From Podaxis mareebaensis (lineage: Eukaryota; Basidiomycota; Agaricomycetes; Agaricales; Agaricaceae), in contig JAEUWP010000145.1 of NCBI GenBank assembly GCA_018524725.1, positions 1-64,000 of the forward strand: a stretch of 64,000 nt of DNA, given 5' to 3'. The translations under genes were made by a program, and so were the position numbers. The notes beneath the pieces are model-generated. The model did no database searches and had not been told where the DNA came from. It was given only the letters and a program-made list of their open reading frames with translations. Of this stretch, positions 35,160-46,489 are shown piece after piece. The number at the start of each line of letters is the position of its first letter. Position 1 is the stretch's first letter.

Positions 35160-37932
35160 TCACAACCCCTCAATAACCTTCCTAACCTCCTCCGCCCTCT
35201 TCCTGAACCTAACCAACTCCCTCTCCCCATCCCTCTTAAACTTATCAAACTCAACCTCCATCTGATACCTTATCCACTCTTCCACCGTCATATCCAACTC
35301 TGCCTCAGAGAGCGAATGTAGAGGCGCAAATGGCAATTTCGACAAGAACGGTGTGAATTCTGGTAGTTGTTCCTCTTCCTGCTGTGGATTTGGTGGCTGA
35401 GTTGAAGTCTCTTGAGATTCTGCGTTTATATTAGCGTCGGTGGTGTTAGGCGAATTGGAGTTGGTAGTCGAAGGAATATTCGTAGCTTCGGGAATTGTCT
35501 TTCGTGCGGGTGTCTTTGGATCTTCTGGGCGCTGCTGAGATCCTTCTGGTTCTGGTTCTAGTTCTGGTTCGGGTTCGGGCTGAACACGAGGAGGCGTAGC
35601 TGGTGTAAGTATCGGTACCAAATCAGGCGTTCGTTCACGTTGCTGAGCCTGCGAAGGAGCTGCTTTCGTCACAAGTCTCGGAGCGAAAGATATCGGTTCC
35701 GGCTCTGGTTCTGGTTCGTCAATCTCGATATCGGATTGTGCAGGAGGTTCCAGGCCTGCTGGAGTCTCTGGCTCTTGCTCCGATTCTAGTTCTGGCTCTG
35801 TTAACGGTTTGGGGACTTCTTCGATCGGTTTGGCGGGCTTCTTCGTCTTTGGCACGGGTGTCTCCTCCATCTCGACGTCAGAGTCCGCCGCCGGTGGCTT
35901 GGTAGCTTTTGGCTGGTTCGGCGGTTTTTTCGATGGTGGAGGCACTGGTGTGGGTTCTTCCTCCGCACTCGACTCGGCTTTCTCGACTGCTTTAGCTTTC
36001 CCCTTTCCAGTCTTCCTCTTAGGTTTGACCTCTTCCTCTTCTTCTTCCGCGATACTGTCCGACTCTTCCACTACTTTAGCGGCCGCCTTTACGTTCTTGG
36101 CCTTAGAATTCTTCTTTGGCACCACCAAGTCCTCCATCTCTTCTTCCTTCACGCGTTCTGGTTGTTTCGCAGTCGCTTTTTTCGACTTGGCAGTCTTCTT
36201 CGGTAGAACTAGTTGTTCTACCTCTTCATCTTCGTCTAGTTGTGACGTAGAATCTATAGTAGGAGAAGGCGGGGAAGGCGCAGGTTGAGTCTTTCGCGCG
36301 ACGGATTTCGAACGAGGCTTTGTCTTGCGCGTAGGTTGTGAAGGTTGTTCATCTTCACCATCTTCCGCTGGAGGAGGCGGTGGAGCTACTTTCTTTGACC
36401 GCGAAGGTTTCTTTGATAAGGTGGATTTCCCAAGTGCGACTTGCTCCTCTTCGACTACAGGTTCGTCTGTTTCAACCGAAGGCGCCGCTATCTTCTTTGA
36501 CCGGGAAGACTTTTTCGATAGCGTCGATTTCCGTGGTACGACTCGCTCTTCTTCCTCTTCTTCCTCTGGTTCTTCCTCTGGTGGAGGTGCAGCGACCTTC
36601 TTTGACCGCGAAGGTTTCTTCGAAAGCGTTGATCTGCCTAGAGCGACCCGTTCTTCGTCTTCAGCTTCTACTTCCTCTGCGGGAACTGCTGCTACAGTTG
36701 TCTTGCGCGACCGTGAGCCCTTCTTCGAAGTTGTCGACTTGGCCGTGATCGGGACTTCTTCAGGTTCAGGTAGTGCCTCTTTTTCCTCTTCCTCCTCTTC
36801 TTCTACGACCGGTGCCACCGTCTTACGCGCCCTCAAGGATCTTCTTGATACCGACCTATTGGCCGACCGAGGCTTTTCGGCTTTCGTTTGAGAAGATTCA
36901 GCCTCCTCTTCATCTTCCTCCTCCACTGTAGCAACTAGTTTCTTTGTCGTGCGTGAGGCTTTCCTCGAACCAGTAGTTTTTGCTGGGGGAGCAAGGGGTT
37001 CTGTTGTATCTTCAATGATATCTTGCATGCCTGAGCGGCTACGTCCTCTGGTGTGTTGTGTTCGGGTGGCGGCGATAGACGCTTGTGTGCTTGTTCGCGA
37101 GGAGCTGGATACGGAGCGGGTTTTGGGGTTCGTTGCTGCGGTTGCGGTGCTTGCGGGAGGAGAGGCGTCGAAGAAGAAAGGACATTCATCGCCTTTACGT
37201 TTTCGGTGTTCTTCTCTGTAGGCATGTTAGTGGTGGTGGTGGATTATGGCGAGAGCGAGGAGACATACAGAGGATCGTCACCGGAATCCCAGGAGCTTAG
37301 ACAGATTCCACAGTAAAGACAGGTTGCAAGGTCGTCTTCTGCATGTTGTGGTGTGAAGACGAAACCCGCTTTAGCCATCTTATGGATTATAAGCTTGTTG
37401 TAGAATGCTCCTGGGTAGTACAAACCTTCTTCGAGCTGGCACCATGGTTTCTAACTTTGTCGTGGATCCATCCATTTCCGGCAGCGTATGTTTGTAGTCT
37501 TGCTTTCTCCATAGCTTTCGACATAGGTAGACGACTCTTGTCCGGAAATGTAAATCTGTCGGAAGGTCGTCAGATCGGTTTCTTTAAGTATACAAGTATA
37601 ACGCACCGTCCATTACTGTCCAAGTCATATCTTAGTCCACACCGTACAACGGCCCAGCAACACGTCTTTGCACATTTCGTCCAGTGAATATCGAAAGGAT
37701 CGTCCTCGGCCTCCCAGTCGCTGAGCTGCTTGTCACAAATAAAGCAACTAACACTGTCGCGATCTTCATAGCTGGGGTTGAAATAAAAGCCTGCCTCTGC
37801 GAGACTAGTGGGATTTGCGACAAAGGTGTCTGGGTGCGGCCATTTAATGCTCTTAGATGCACCTGTCTTGGAAGAGTTTTGGACGCGGACGGGCTTTGAA
37901 AAGGAGTCAAGACGGTTCTGAAGGCACTCCAT
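35160..37932 (-). CDS. bir1: BIR-repeat protein, Bir1/survivin-like chromosomal passenger subunit
   Basis: Four exons (37932-37607, 37555-37426, 37378-37269, 37215-35160), 873 residues. Two BIR zinc-binding repeats form the N-terminus: the first around CFICDKQLSDW...H...C (residues about 30-105) and the second around CLYCGICLSSW...EHRKRKGDECPFF (about 155-210). A long acidic/Lys-Ser-rich region follows, with several copies of a STLSKK(P/S)SRSKK unit. The conserved C-terminal helix (LDMTVEEWIRYQM to the end) resembles the part that joins INCENP/Sli15 and borealin. By family it works in the Aurora-kinase passenger complex at centromeres. It starts 132 bp from the divergent WAPL gene. Confidence 0.9.
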
Positions 37933-38064
37933 GGGCGGGTAGACCCTGAATAGACAGTCAACAAGACAAAGATCAGGATGTCACACTTCCAGTCGCGTCG
38001 GTCACGCGTCCGGGGCTGGTCGTATTACGCAGGTTGCCTGTTCTGTTCTATTCCTATTCATCAT
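37933..38064. promoter_or_regulatory. Shared divergent promoter region of BIR1 and WAPL
   Basis: Only 132 bp separate the two start codons, so promoter elements must be shared or overlap. No specific factor site is claimed. The WAPL frame stays open upstream to an ATG at 37978; the start at 38065 was preferred because it opens the conserved-looking basic N-terminus. Confidence 0.6.
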
Positions 38065-40977
38065 ATGCCCTCCACGATCCCCAGGACATACGGCAAGAAG
38101 CCACAAACAAAGCGCAAGACTTCCCCAAACGACGACGAGAACGGCGGTCCGAAGCGTCGCAAGCTGACGCAGAGCCAGCCAGAGGTATCCACGAACGTGG
38201 GAGACTCGCTCCCTCAACTCTCAGGCAAAGGCGGTAGTGGCACTTATGCAAAGCTACACTCTCCTCCATCCACCGCAATCTCACCCGCCAAATCCACAAA
38301 CCATGCTGCATCCTCAACGCCCACGAAGCTCACTAAACGCATGCTCGGCCGGTCAAAGACGGAATCGTCGATCGAGAGTATGTCCTCAGCAACCACCATG
38401 GCCTCCAGAACGATCTCAATGCCAGTCATCCCCTCTTCGCCCTCCCAGAGCATCTCCAAAGAGGACCAGTCACATGAACACAGGCCACTCATCACTACAT
38501 CTGTATCTACGACAAGAGTCAAGCGGACATATGCTGGCCAATCCCGCTCATTCCTCATCTCTCTTCCCGTTGGAGACTTCAACCCTGATGTGACTCAGGG
38601 AATTGAAAGTCAAGAGGACGAGCTCTTTGAACGCGAATCGTATTCTTCTCTCCGCGCGAGATGGGGGGTTGACTACGCAGAAGACGATCCCATGGTGCCA
38701 CCCCAATCTCCCTCCAGATCAAAGTCGAATTCCAACAATAGTACACCTTCGCGCAAAGGCAAGGGCAAGGGCAAGGCTCCAGCAGTCTATCTGCCGCCTA
38801 ACATGATGAATCCTTTGAAGAGCATCACAGAACTCAGGAGTAAGGGCGAGTCCAGGAGATTCATGGATGAAGTGGGGTATCTATTCGAAGGAATGGACCC
38901 GTCCAATAGTGCGGGCTTGAAGAGATCGAGGTGTGTAAGAGAGTAATCATCTGCTCGAGTTCGACGGTCTAAATGTCCGTAGTGCCTCAGAGATAACCAC
39001 CAAACTCTGTGATGAAGAGTTTGCTCGAAAGGCGAAAGCTGCCGACTTCTACCATAGGACATGGGATGTCTTCTTGAAGGCTGGTGCAGGAAGAGGCGAA
39101 GACAAAGTACGATAACACTTCAATTTTTCCCGCCCTGCTAACACATATTTGCAGATTCTGGATGTCCTACTGGTCTTCTTGGTTGCGTTGATCGCCCGGA
39201 ACTTGGATACCCTACTCGAACTAGCTCGCCAAGACATTTCAGACAACTCTGCATATACCAGCGAAGCCGAATCATCTATCACCCGTAAAGGGAAAGGAAA
39301 GGACACACCACCACACCCCGATACCCTTGTTGGCATCTTGTTCTTCATCCTCAAGAGTTCAGCAGACACGGATCCTCTGGCAATGGCTTCGCCATCGCAT
39401 TCTACCGCGGACTTTGAATTCAAGCAGATAGGTCTGAGTAAGAAGGATAAGATTATGGTGCGATGCTTCAATCATGCGCACCCGTGCCCAACTCATCTTC
39501 GCTAGTTATCCAATTTATATACCACAATATCCAATAAATCTCGATTATTCCCTGAAGGTACACCAGTACGTCTCCACCTTTATCTGCCCGCAGTACCGAA
39601 TCTAACCACCCTGAGAAGATCTCCACCCCTCTCTTAACATCCCACATCCTTCGAAATCTCCCATCCTCACTCATACCACCAGCGCATATCTCCGATCTCC
39701 TTTACTCCTTCCGAACTCTCCTCGACACATCCTTTCCCACAGATAACCCATTCGATGGCAGCTGCCCCGACGACCTAGAAATCGAACCCCAATACGAGTG
39801 TATCCGCAATCATCTACACCTACTCGACATGTACCTCCTCGGCCAGTGGAGACCGCCATCTCCCTCTTTTCACGATGATGAGGATGGGCTGACCAGAAGA
39901 CAGATTCTGGAGGAATTTAACGCTGCGAGAGATAGATGGCTCATTGATGGGCTCATTGCAGCTGCTGTATGCGCTGAGATGAAGTTGCAGGAAGATAATG
40001 GTGCCGATTCAGGTACACATATATCCTAACCTTTCCCATCGTTGTATTTGTGCTGACAATGAGTTTTATAGTATTCGAGTGTCTCGAAATCCTCCTGCGC
40101 GTCCTCGTAAACCTCACACATGGCGACGAAGCCTGGTCTAGGAAAGTCATCAACAATGATTTCGCGGTGACTTTTATTATACGGTTACTTGCTGTTTCCG
40201 CTCTCCAGCCCTCGCACCTCGGTGACGAGAAAATGCCAGACATCAAACCTAAAGTAGAAGATGAGGAAAATAGTAGCGAAACCACAACGACTCGGAAACG
40301 GTCTGCGTCGACTCGCGCACTGGATAAACTGTGCCTCGGTCTTGGATTACTCACGAACCTCGTACAAAGTATACCCGAGTTTAAAAACACGTTACGACGG
40401 ACGAGTAAGGCAAACTCCTTGTCACCACAACCCACCCCTCACCCACTCCCCTACAGAAGCCTCACCGACATGTACACTCAAGGACACCTCATGTACAAGG
40501 GAATGTAAATGCCCCGATTCAATCAACGCCCTTCAAATCCTCGTCAAAGTATACGAGAAACAATCTCCGACGCCACCCGTCCAGGACGACACTGCCACTA
40601 TCAAGACAAAATCGGAAATCAAATCCGAGCCCGAGCCTTCACCGCCACCACCACCACCACCCACATCTGATTTACAAGCGTTAACGATAGCTGAAGCAGA
40701 CGCCTCGCTCGTCCAAGGTACATTAGCGATTCTCTTTGGCCTGCTCATGCAGGATTCGCCCTCTAATCAGGCGATGATTCTTTCTGCTATGAGCTCTCGT
40801 AGCGGTGGTGGTAATCGAGCAAAACTTGACAAGTTGGTTGAGCAGGCGAAAGAATTCGTTACGATTTATAACGCTATGAGTTCTGGTAGAGGTGGTGGTG
40901 AAAGGGAGAAAGATGTGGAAGAAAGGAGTGCGAACCAGGTGGTTGGGGTTTTGGAGCAGTTGAGGGATGAATGTTGA
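38065..40977 (+). CDS. wapl: WAPL/Wpl1 cohesin-release factor, one frame break unresolved
   Basis: Exons 38065-38930, 38983-39106, 39155-39457, 39506-40012, 40072-40404 and 40457-40977, about 885 residues. The disordered basic N-terminus leads into the WAPL domain, with MNPLKSITELRSKGESRRF (near residue 247), then LDVLLVFLVALIARNL, LCLGLGLLTNLVQSIP and CTRECKCPDSINAL, which match the helical-repeat fold of the family. By family it opens cohesin rings with Pds5. Exon 4 reads in one frame from 39506 and another from about 39560 to 40012; no canonical intron reconciles them, so one base may be missing or a small unusual intron present. A broken second copy lies at 46490-49014. Confidence 0.85.
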
Positions 40978-41232
40978 ATTCGTGTCAACAGTGGAGGCCT
41001 CTGGCAGGTTAGACGCAGAAGACGCTAATTGCCAACGTGTATATGCAATTGTTTATTGGACTAGTTGAAAGGCGAGCGAAAGCATTATGAAAGCATTGCA
41101 ACAGCGCTGAGGACAAGACACGACAAAGACACTACGAGGAGATACAAGTACAAGGGACAACACGATCATTTAGATTGATATCACAAACTTTCGATGAGTG
41201 TTTTCATTCGCATTTCACTTCGATCCAAAGAG

Positions 41233-44200
41233 TCAGCCGCACGTGTGTGCCATACCCCAAATGTATCTCACCATGAAGTACATACGCCCAGCTTGGTTCT
41301 CATGCAAAGGCCAGAACCACTCAACTGGACTCCGAGTATCACCTGTAGTGGACGAGGCGGCGTCCGAATCCATACGAGGATCGTAGTGATTCCCGGCCCG
41401 TTTGCAAACGAGGTTGGCATCTGTTAGAGGTCGTTAAGTGAATGAAGTATGCTTCAAACCAAAGGAACAAAGGGGCGACCGACAATAGACGGGAGCTGGG
41501 ATAGAAACTGAGCGCGTGGCACGCGCGACAATATGGCAAAGCGAATAAGACAGGGATTGAAGACTGTCCGCACTGGTGAACAAAATCAGTACTTGAAGCA
41601 ACCGAGAAAATACACCATAAGAGACATACTTGAAATCGTTCTCCTGAGACACATTCAGTGTCGTACACACATAGAGCGAACCGACAGCAAGGTGAATCGA
41701 AGAACTCACATCATGGACGACCTATGGGTATAACATGGTGGTCAGCATAAAGCCCTGGCTAAAGCACAGACACACCCGTACAGAATAATGGGAGGGTCTA
41801 CTCGTACCACTTGAGCTTCCGTGGCTGAGCAAATAGTAGTCGAGGTCCACAGGGTGTGTAATGGTCTGGTCGACGACCAACCCGACGGGACAGTTCCCGC
41901 TCCTTGGGTCGGCTTGGTTCCTGTCATTGGCGTCCTGAGGGAAAAATCTGTGTGATAGGAGCAAGTCCAGGTTTGAAATAGAGGTATAGTGAGGAAGGGA
42001 GTACTTATAGTGATGGCGCTTTCCGACTACAATAAGCGTGATCTTTGGATTGAAATTCGCGTCACGGCAAGCGGCTAGGGGCAATTGGCCATTTATAAGA
42101 TGATATTCGTTTTGACGGTAGCATACCTCTGATTGCAGCGAGTTCTGCAACGACTAAGATCTCAGACAAACTAATATCCGAAGACTGGAAGTAAGCCCAC
42201 CATTATGACAAAGACACTCAAATTGTCCCTCAGAAATACCAGCTACGAGCCAAAAGTCGGCCCAACGACGGATGGTGAAGAGACCAAGAATACAACTTAC
42301 CTCGGAAGAAGAGCAGGCGTTTCGGACTAGCCGTGCGAGCGTCCCTCTTCTCAACTGTGGCCTGATATCCCTTATATTTGTTAAATACACGCTGCGTTAT
42401 ACCCTTGAGCCAATCTGAAGAACATCAAAGGAGATTCAAAGTCTTACGAGGCACATCTCACGGAGGTCACTAATTTCTTCCTTTCTTCCCTCTTGTGCAC
42501 GTGTTTCCGCGACGTACTTGACCGCGTATGAGTCGATACTTCCCACCAGAGATGCATGCGATGGCGTTCCCACAGAATTAGGGGGAGGGTGTATAACTTT
42601 GGCGCCTTTATGGTGTGAACAGGAACTGGACAAGTGAAAAGAAACCGTGGTTCGTACCAAAGATGATAGCTGGCTCACGGAGGAAGTCCGCCCCTCGGTC
42701 AGTAGGATCCAGGATTGTGTTAGTTCCGCCGAGTTTGACATTGATTCTGAAGAGCGATAATGAGTGTTCGAGGTTTGGTCGAACGGGACGAAACAAACTT
42801 TAGTAATATGTTGTTCAAGTGTTGATCATTTGTCCTAACAAAATTCGATGCTTGCATGCATTGAGTCGGAACGCCTTTCTGTACTCGGACGACTGAAATG
42901 ACAAAGAATGAAACTCTGAACGACAGTGAACGAACCGTGATATCACCAAATCTAGGGTATCATGCTTGAGAGCATTAATCCAAAACTGGACGAACAAGAA
43001 CCCACCGCTTAACGGCTGCATATATGCCACGAGCAATATTCGGCAAGATGACGATGAACAACCCGGGGCCTTCTCTGCCAGCTTCAGGAGCCTGAGCCAG
43101 ACACTCTCGACCAACTTCCATGAATTGCTGTAACAAAACTTGCATCATCAGCGGGTACAAGAGGGATACATTGACTAACCTTGGGGATATTCCCTTCGTC
43201 ATTGCACCATCTAATAGTAGGTCGTTCCATCACAACAGTCATTCCTTCTGAAAGCTTTAGAAAATATTTCCCTTCAGGAAGCCGAACGTACCCCTTGCGC
43301 GTGCCACACGGATCAGATCATTCACGACACGCTCCGCGGCTGTGCTATCGAAAAGTTCCTGAGATTCATATATGATCACAGCCCATTTGCGGATCGTGGC
43401 AGGAAGATAGAATTTCTTGTCAATCCTGCAATCATGTGAGCGAAAGGACAATCAGTTTATGCGTGCCGAAACTCACATATTCCAACTCCCATTCTTAGGA
43501 TACTACAAACCATCATCAGCGAGAGGGTAACACGGAGGAAATAGTACTTGAACAACTAACAGTGGTCTTTCCCTTATTTCCCGCGTGATAATTTAATGGG
43601 GGTGCTGGGAGCACTCGTGCAGGAATGGCGAGCGGTTCAGACGATACCGGGTTGATACCAAAGTGTTGGACGATCGGGGATTGGCCAAAAGAGAGTAGCT
43701 GGAAGGCAAAAGTGTCTTAGCAAGACCTGTCACTTCACGATCTGGAGGAGAAGATCACATTGAAGCCGTTACATATGCCATGGAGTCGGTCTGCCGGCCT
43801 TATTCTCGAGAACTCGACCATTTCCCTGGCTTTTTCTTGGGATAATTCGTTCCTCATGAAATTTCCCGACGACACTATGCAGAGTTCCAAGGGGACTAAT
43901 GCTCCGGTTCCAACCTGAAGACATAAGAACACAAGGGAACAAGCTGAAAACAAGGCAAGACATGATGAACGAGGACTCACCTTGACGCAGACGACATCAG
44001 GCCATTGAAGAGTCGTGTTGGCTTGAACCCGAAAATAGGTGGCCACATTTATCGTCCGGCCGTTGAAGTCAAAGGTCGAGTCCTGAGCGCCAGCCTCGCT
44101 CACGCCTCTGATCATTCGATTCCTGTTGTTATGGACAGTCCTGACTGGAAGGTTTAAGAGGAATCTAGCAAGCGCTCTGTGTCTTGACGGCGTGAGTCCA

Positions 44201-45531
44201 TGCCTAGGGGCAAGTAGGTTTGGATCCTGTGTTTCAAAGAAGCTCAAGCATACATCCAGCAGTGGACCGGATCTATACATCATCGCTGCCGCGATATCGA
44301 CATTGATGAGCATCCGGTTCACCGCGGGACGAACCGATTGGAAATAGCCCCTCCAGAGCTCTACACCACCACCAATATCCCTTGTCTCCGAGGGCACAAA
44401 GAACGATTTTGAATTCTTCGGATACTGGAAGATGACGTCCATGCGTACAGTAACATTAAGGGGCTATACACTTTTGCGTCAGGTTTGGTTGTCTGTCGTA
44501 TCGAGGGAAGACATACCTGGATAGCGGTGATATGAGCATTATCAGCGCTTTGACGGCCAGCCACAAAATCACGGAGAATCCTTGAAACACAGAGGCGATG
44601 AATCAGAAAAGTGATCTGGAGCGAGGGAACATCAATCCCGTACTGGGGGTTAATGGTAGCTACTTTTTTGATTGTTACTTGATAGACCCTCGGCGGCCGC
44701 AGTGCATCGGGGTTTTGCGGCTGAAGACTGAAAGAGTACTGGAATGTAGGGTTGAATGTAATTGTGAGAAAAATAGAGGTACTGTGGCAATGCTGGCACG
44801 AACACTAGCAGAATCGGATGGACCTAATGGCAGATCTCGGGTGGCGAACATGTTACTGCGACCGTCGTAAACGGCAAGAGGGGTGAAGGTATTTGGATCG
44901 ACCACGGTTTGAAGATGCTCGATAATCCTGATATTGAACTTGGCAGCTGCTCTGATTTCAGGCAGAATTTCTTATAGTTGGGAAAGATGTTGGGGATTCA
45001 GTGAGACATGGCATTCAACGTATTCACCATCACTCACTAACTATTTAGAGAAAACGAAGAAGATCAGTAGTGGCCAGCAGCTGATAACAGGTGACGTACC
45101 GTCATAATGCCTGATGATACGCTCTGGAATACTAATCTCGTACGCGTTAGCGTTCACAGTCAAGGCTCTCCCCAACGATCCATAATTAGGCCTCCTCACG
45201 ATTACTGGCCGAACATGGTCTCAACCACAATGAGTGCATATATGGACGAAAACTTGATAATCGCGGCATGATACTTACTCGAAATACTGGTACGGCCATC
45301 GGTAACTGTGAGGTTGGCGAGGGTTTGAGCAAGGGCAACAGGGGTGGCAGCCGCACCACCTCCCCGTCTTCCCCTTCCTCCCCGTCCATTTCGCCCACCT
45401 TGCCCACCTCTACTACCACCTGACTCACTACCACGCCAGCCATCTCTGCTACTGGCGTCACTACCACCACCCCTACCACGCCCGCGATGTGGAGGGCCAG
45501 TACCTCTACTAGAAGCTATGAGTGGTGGCAT
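41233..45531 (-). CDS. Argonaute AGO-1, intact frame but catalytic residues replaced
   Basis: Twenty-five exons were traced, all GT-AG with consistent phase, giving 959 residues. Order: RGG-rich N-terminus (1-55), N domain, linker L1 ([13 protein letters not shown], about 255-305), PAZ (about 310-395), L2, MID (about 450-610) and PIWI (about 612-959). Slicer positions in PIWI: the first Asp (family GADV) is Lys674 (GAKVIHPPP, codon 42600-42598). The second (family FYRDGVSEG) is Ala758 (FFRAGISEG, codon split 42301/42242-42241). The His (family YYAH) is Asn900 (YYANLVC, codon 41415-41413). A Glu-rich stretch (QEGRKEEI) lies where the glutamate finger is expected. It likely binds small RNA but cannot cleave. 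Paralogue: AGO-2. Confidence 0.92.
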
Positions 45532-46233
45532 ATCGATCGTTGGCAAAGCGGATAGCAAGAAGCGAGTGTCATCTTCCTGCATTATACGGTCAGTGATAAG
45601 TGAGTACCGGACCCGGGACACCCATGAATTAACGGTCCTTGTGGTTTCTCGCTGATCGCAGATGGCATGCGGCCAGGGAACTGGGAAAGATGAAAGTCTT
45701 CTTCTCTCGTAAGGGCTCTGTGCAAAGGGTCTGGATGCTGAAGCCGAATTCTGAAAGCGATCCATAACGAATACGAGAGGTGTTCGTATTCATTTCGTCT
45801 TGCCCAACACCGACACCTCCCAAGGACTTTGGTTAAAAATGTTGAAAATGAGGGGCCGTTGCCACGCATGTGGCGGTGGTCTCCAAAATGGTGTCTAAAG
45901 AGAAAATGGGGTGCTGGCCAAAAGGTACGCATGAGTACTGAGTACTGAGTAATAGGTATTGCGACACCAATTCAAAAGAAGTGCCCACCTTCCGAGAGGT
46001 CCGCGCCAACCCCTCCTTCGAACTTTGGATAAGGTTCCTGCGGGGGTACCGATACATGGTGCTGTGGACCGTCACAATTCTAATCCCCGAAGCATGGAAT
46101 GACGACCATAGGATCTTTCTAGCTTCTTCTCCAACTTCGGCACCAGCCCCTTTTTCCGTCAAAGGAAGTATGACCACCATCTCGTGAACTCGCCAATATT
46201 GTTATTATAAGCCAGACCAGTAGATGCGTATAA
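45532..46233. other. AGO-1 upstream region
   Basis: Presumed promoter and 5' UTR of AGO-1. Similar to the region upstream of AGO-2 (53611-54260), as part of the tandem duplication. No other gene was seen. Confidence 0.5.
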
Positions 46234-46440
46234 ATGCGTATATTACGCATCCACGACAACGTCCGGCCGACCGTACAGGTATCTCATGACCTACAAAGTA
46301 ACAATAGCCTCTGGGCTCTTTCCCTCGTGTCCACTCTTACCCCAAAAGACGGTCTCCGGTGGCTTCGATTTGACAAGTGCGCAGTTGCTGTCTATACACT
46401 TACAGTTATCGAGAGTATGGCCGCTAGGCATTCTAGGCAC
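46234..46440 (+). pseudogene. Relic of the 5' end of the class V aminotransferase gene
   Basis: Resembles 59765-59920: shared GTATATTACGCATCCAC versus GTGTATTACACATCCAC, then ACTCTTACCCCAA, and the first codons of the enzyme (ATGACTTCCAGTGGATTCGA there, AGACGGTCTCCGGTGGCTTCGA here). The start codon is lost and the similarity soon fades. It lies exactly in the spacer between the two WAPL-Argonaute units. Confidence 0.65.
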
Positions 46441-46489
46441 TGATCTTGAATAAGAGGGTTGGACACGAATAGCGTGACACTTCTAAACC

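Larger units (their letters stand above)
37990..46140 (+). repeat. Tandem duplication unit 1 (WAPL + AGO-1)
   Basis: Alignable by eye with 46490-54260 in the same orientation and gene order. The left edge matches at CAGTCGCGTCGGTCACG (37990) versus CAGTCGCATCGGTCACG (46498). The right edge matches around AGGATCTTTCTAGC (46110 versus 54231). Edges are accurate to a few tens of bases. WAPL is intact apart from one unresolved break; the Argonaute is open but catalytically altered. Confidence 0.88.

Noticed and set aside
35809..36891. Long plus-strand open frames rich in Ser opposite the BIR gene
   Set aside because: They are the reverse complement of acidic and Lys-rich repeats in the BIR protein.
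45344..45655. Plus-strand Pro-rich open frame opposite AGO-1 exon 1
   Set aside because: It is the complement of the RGG-coding region.
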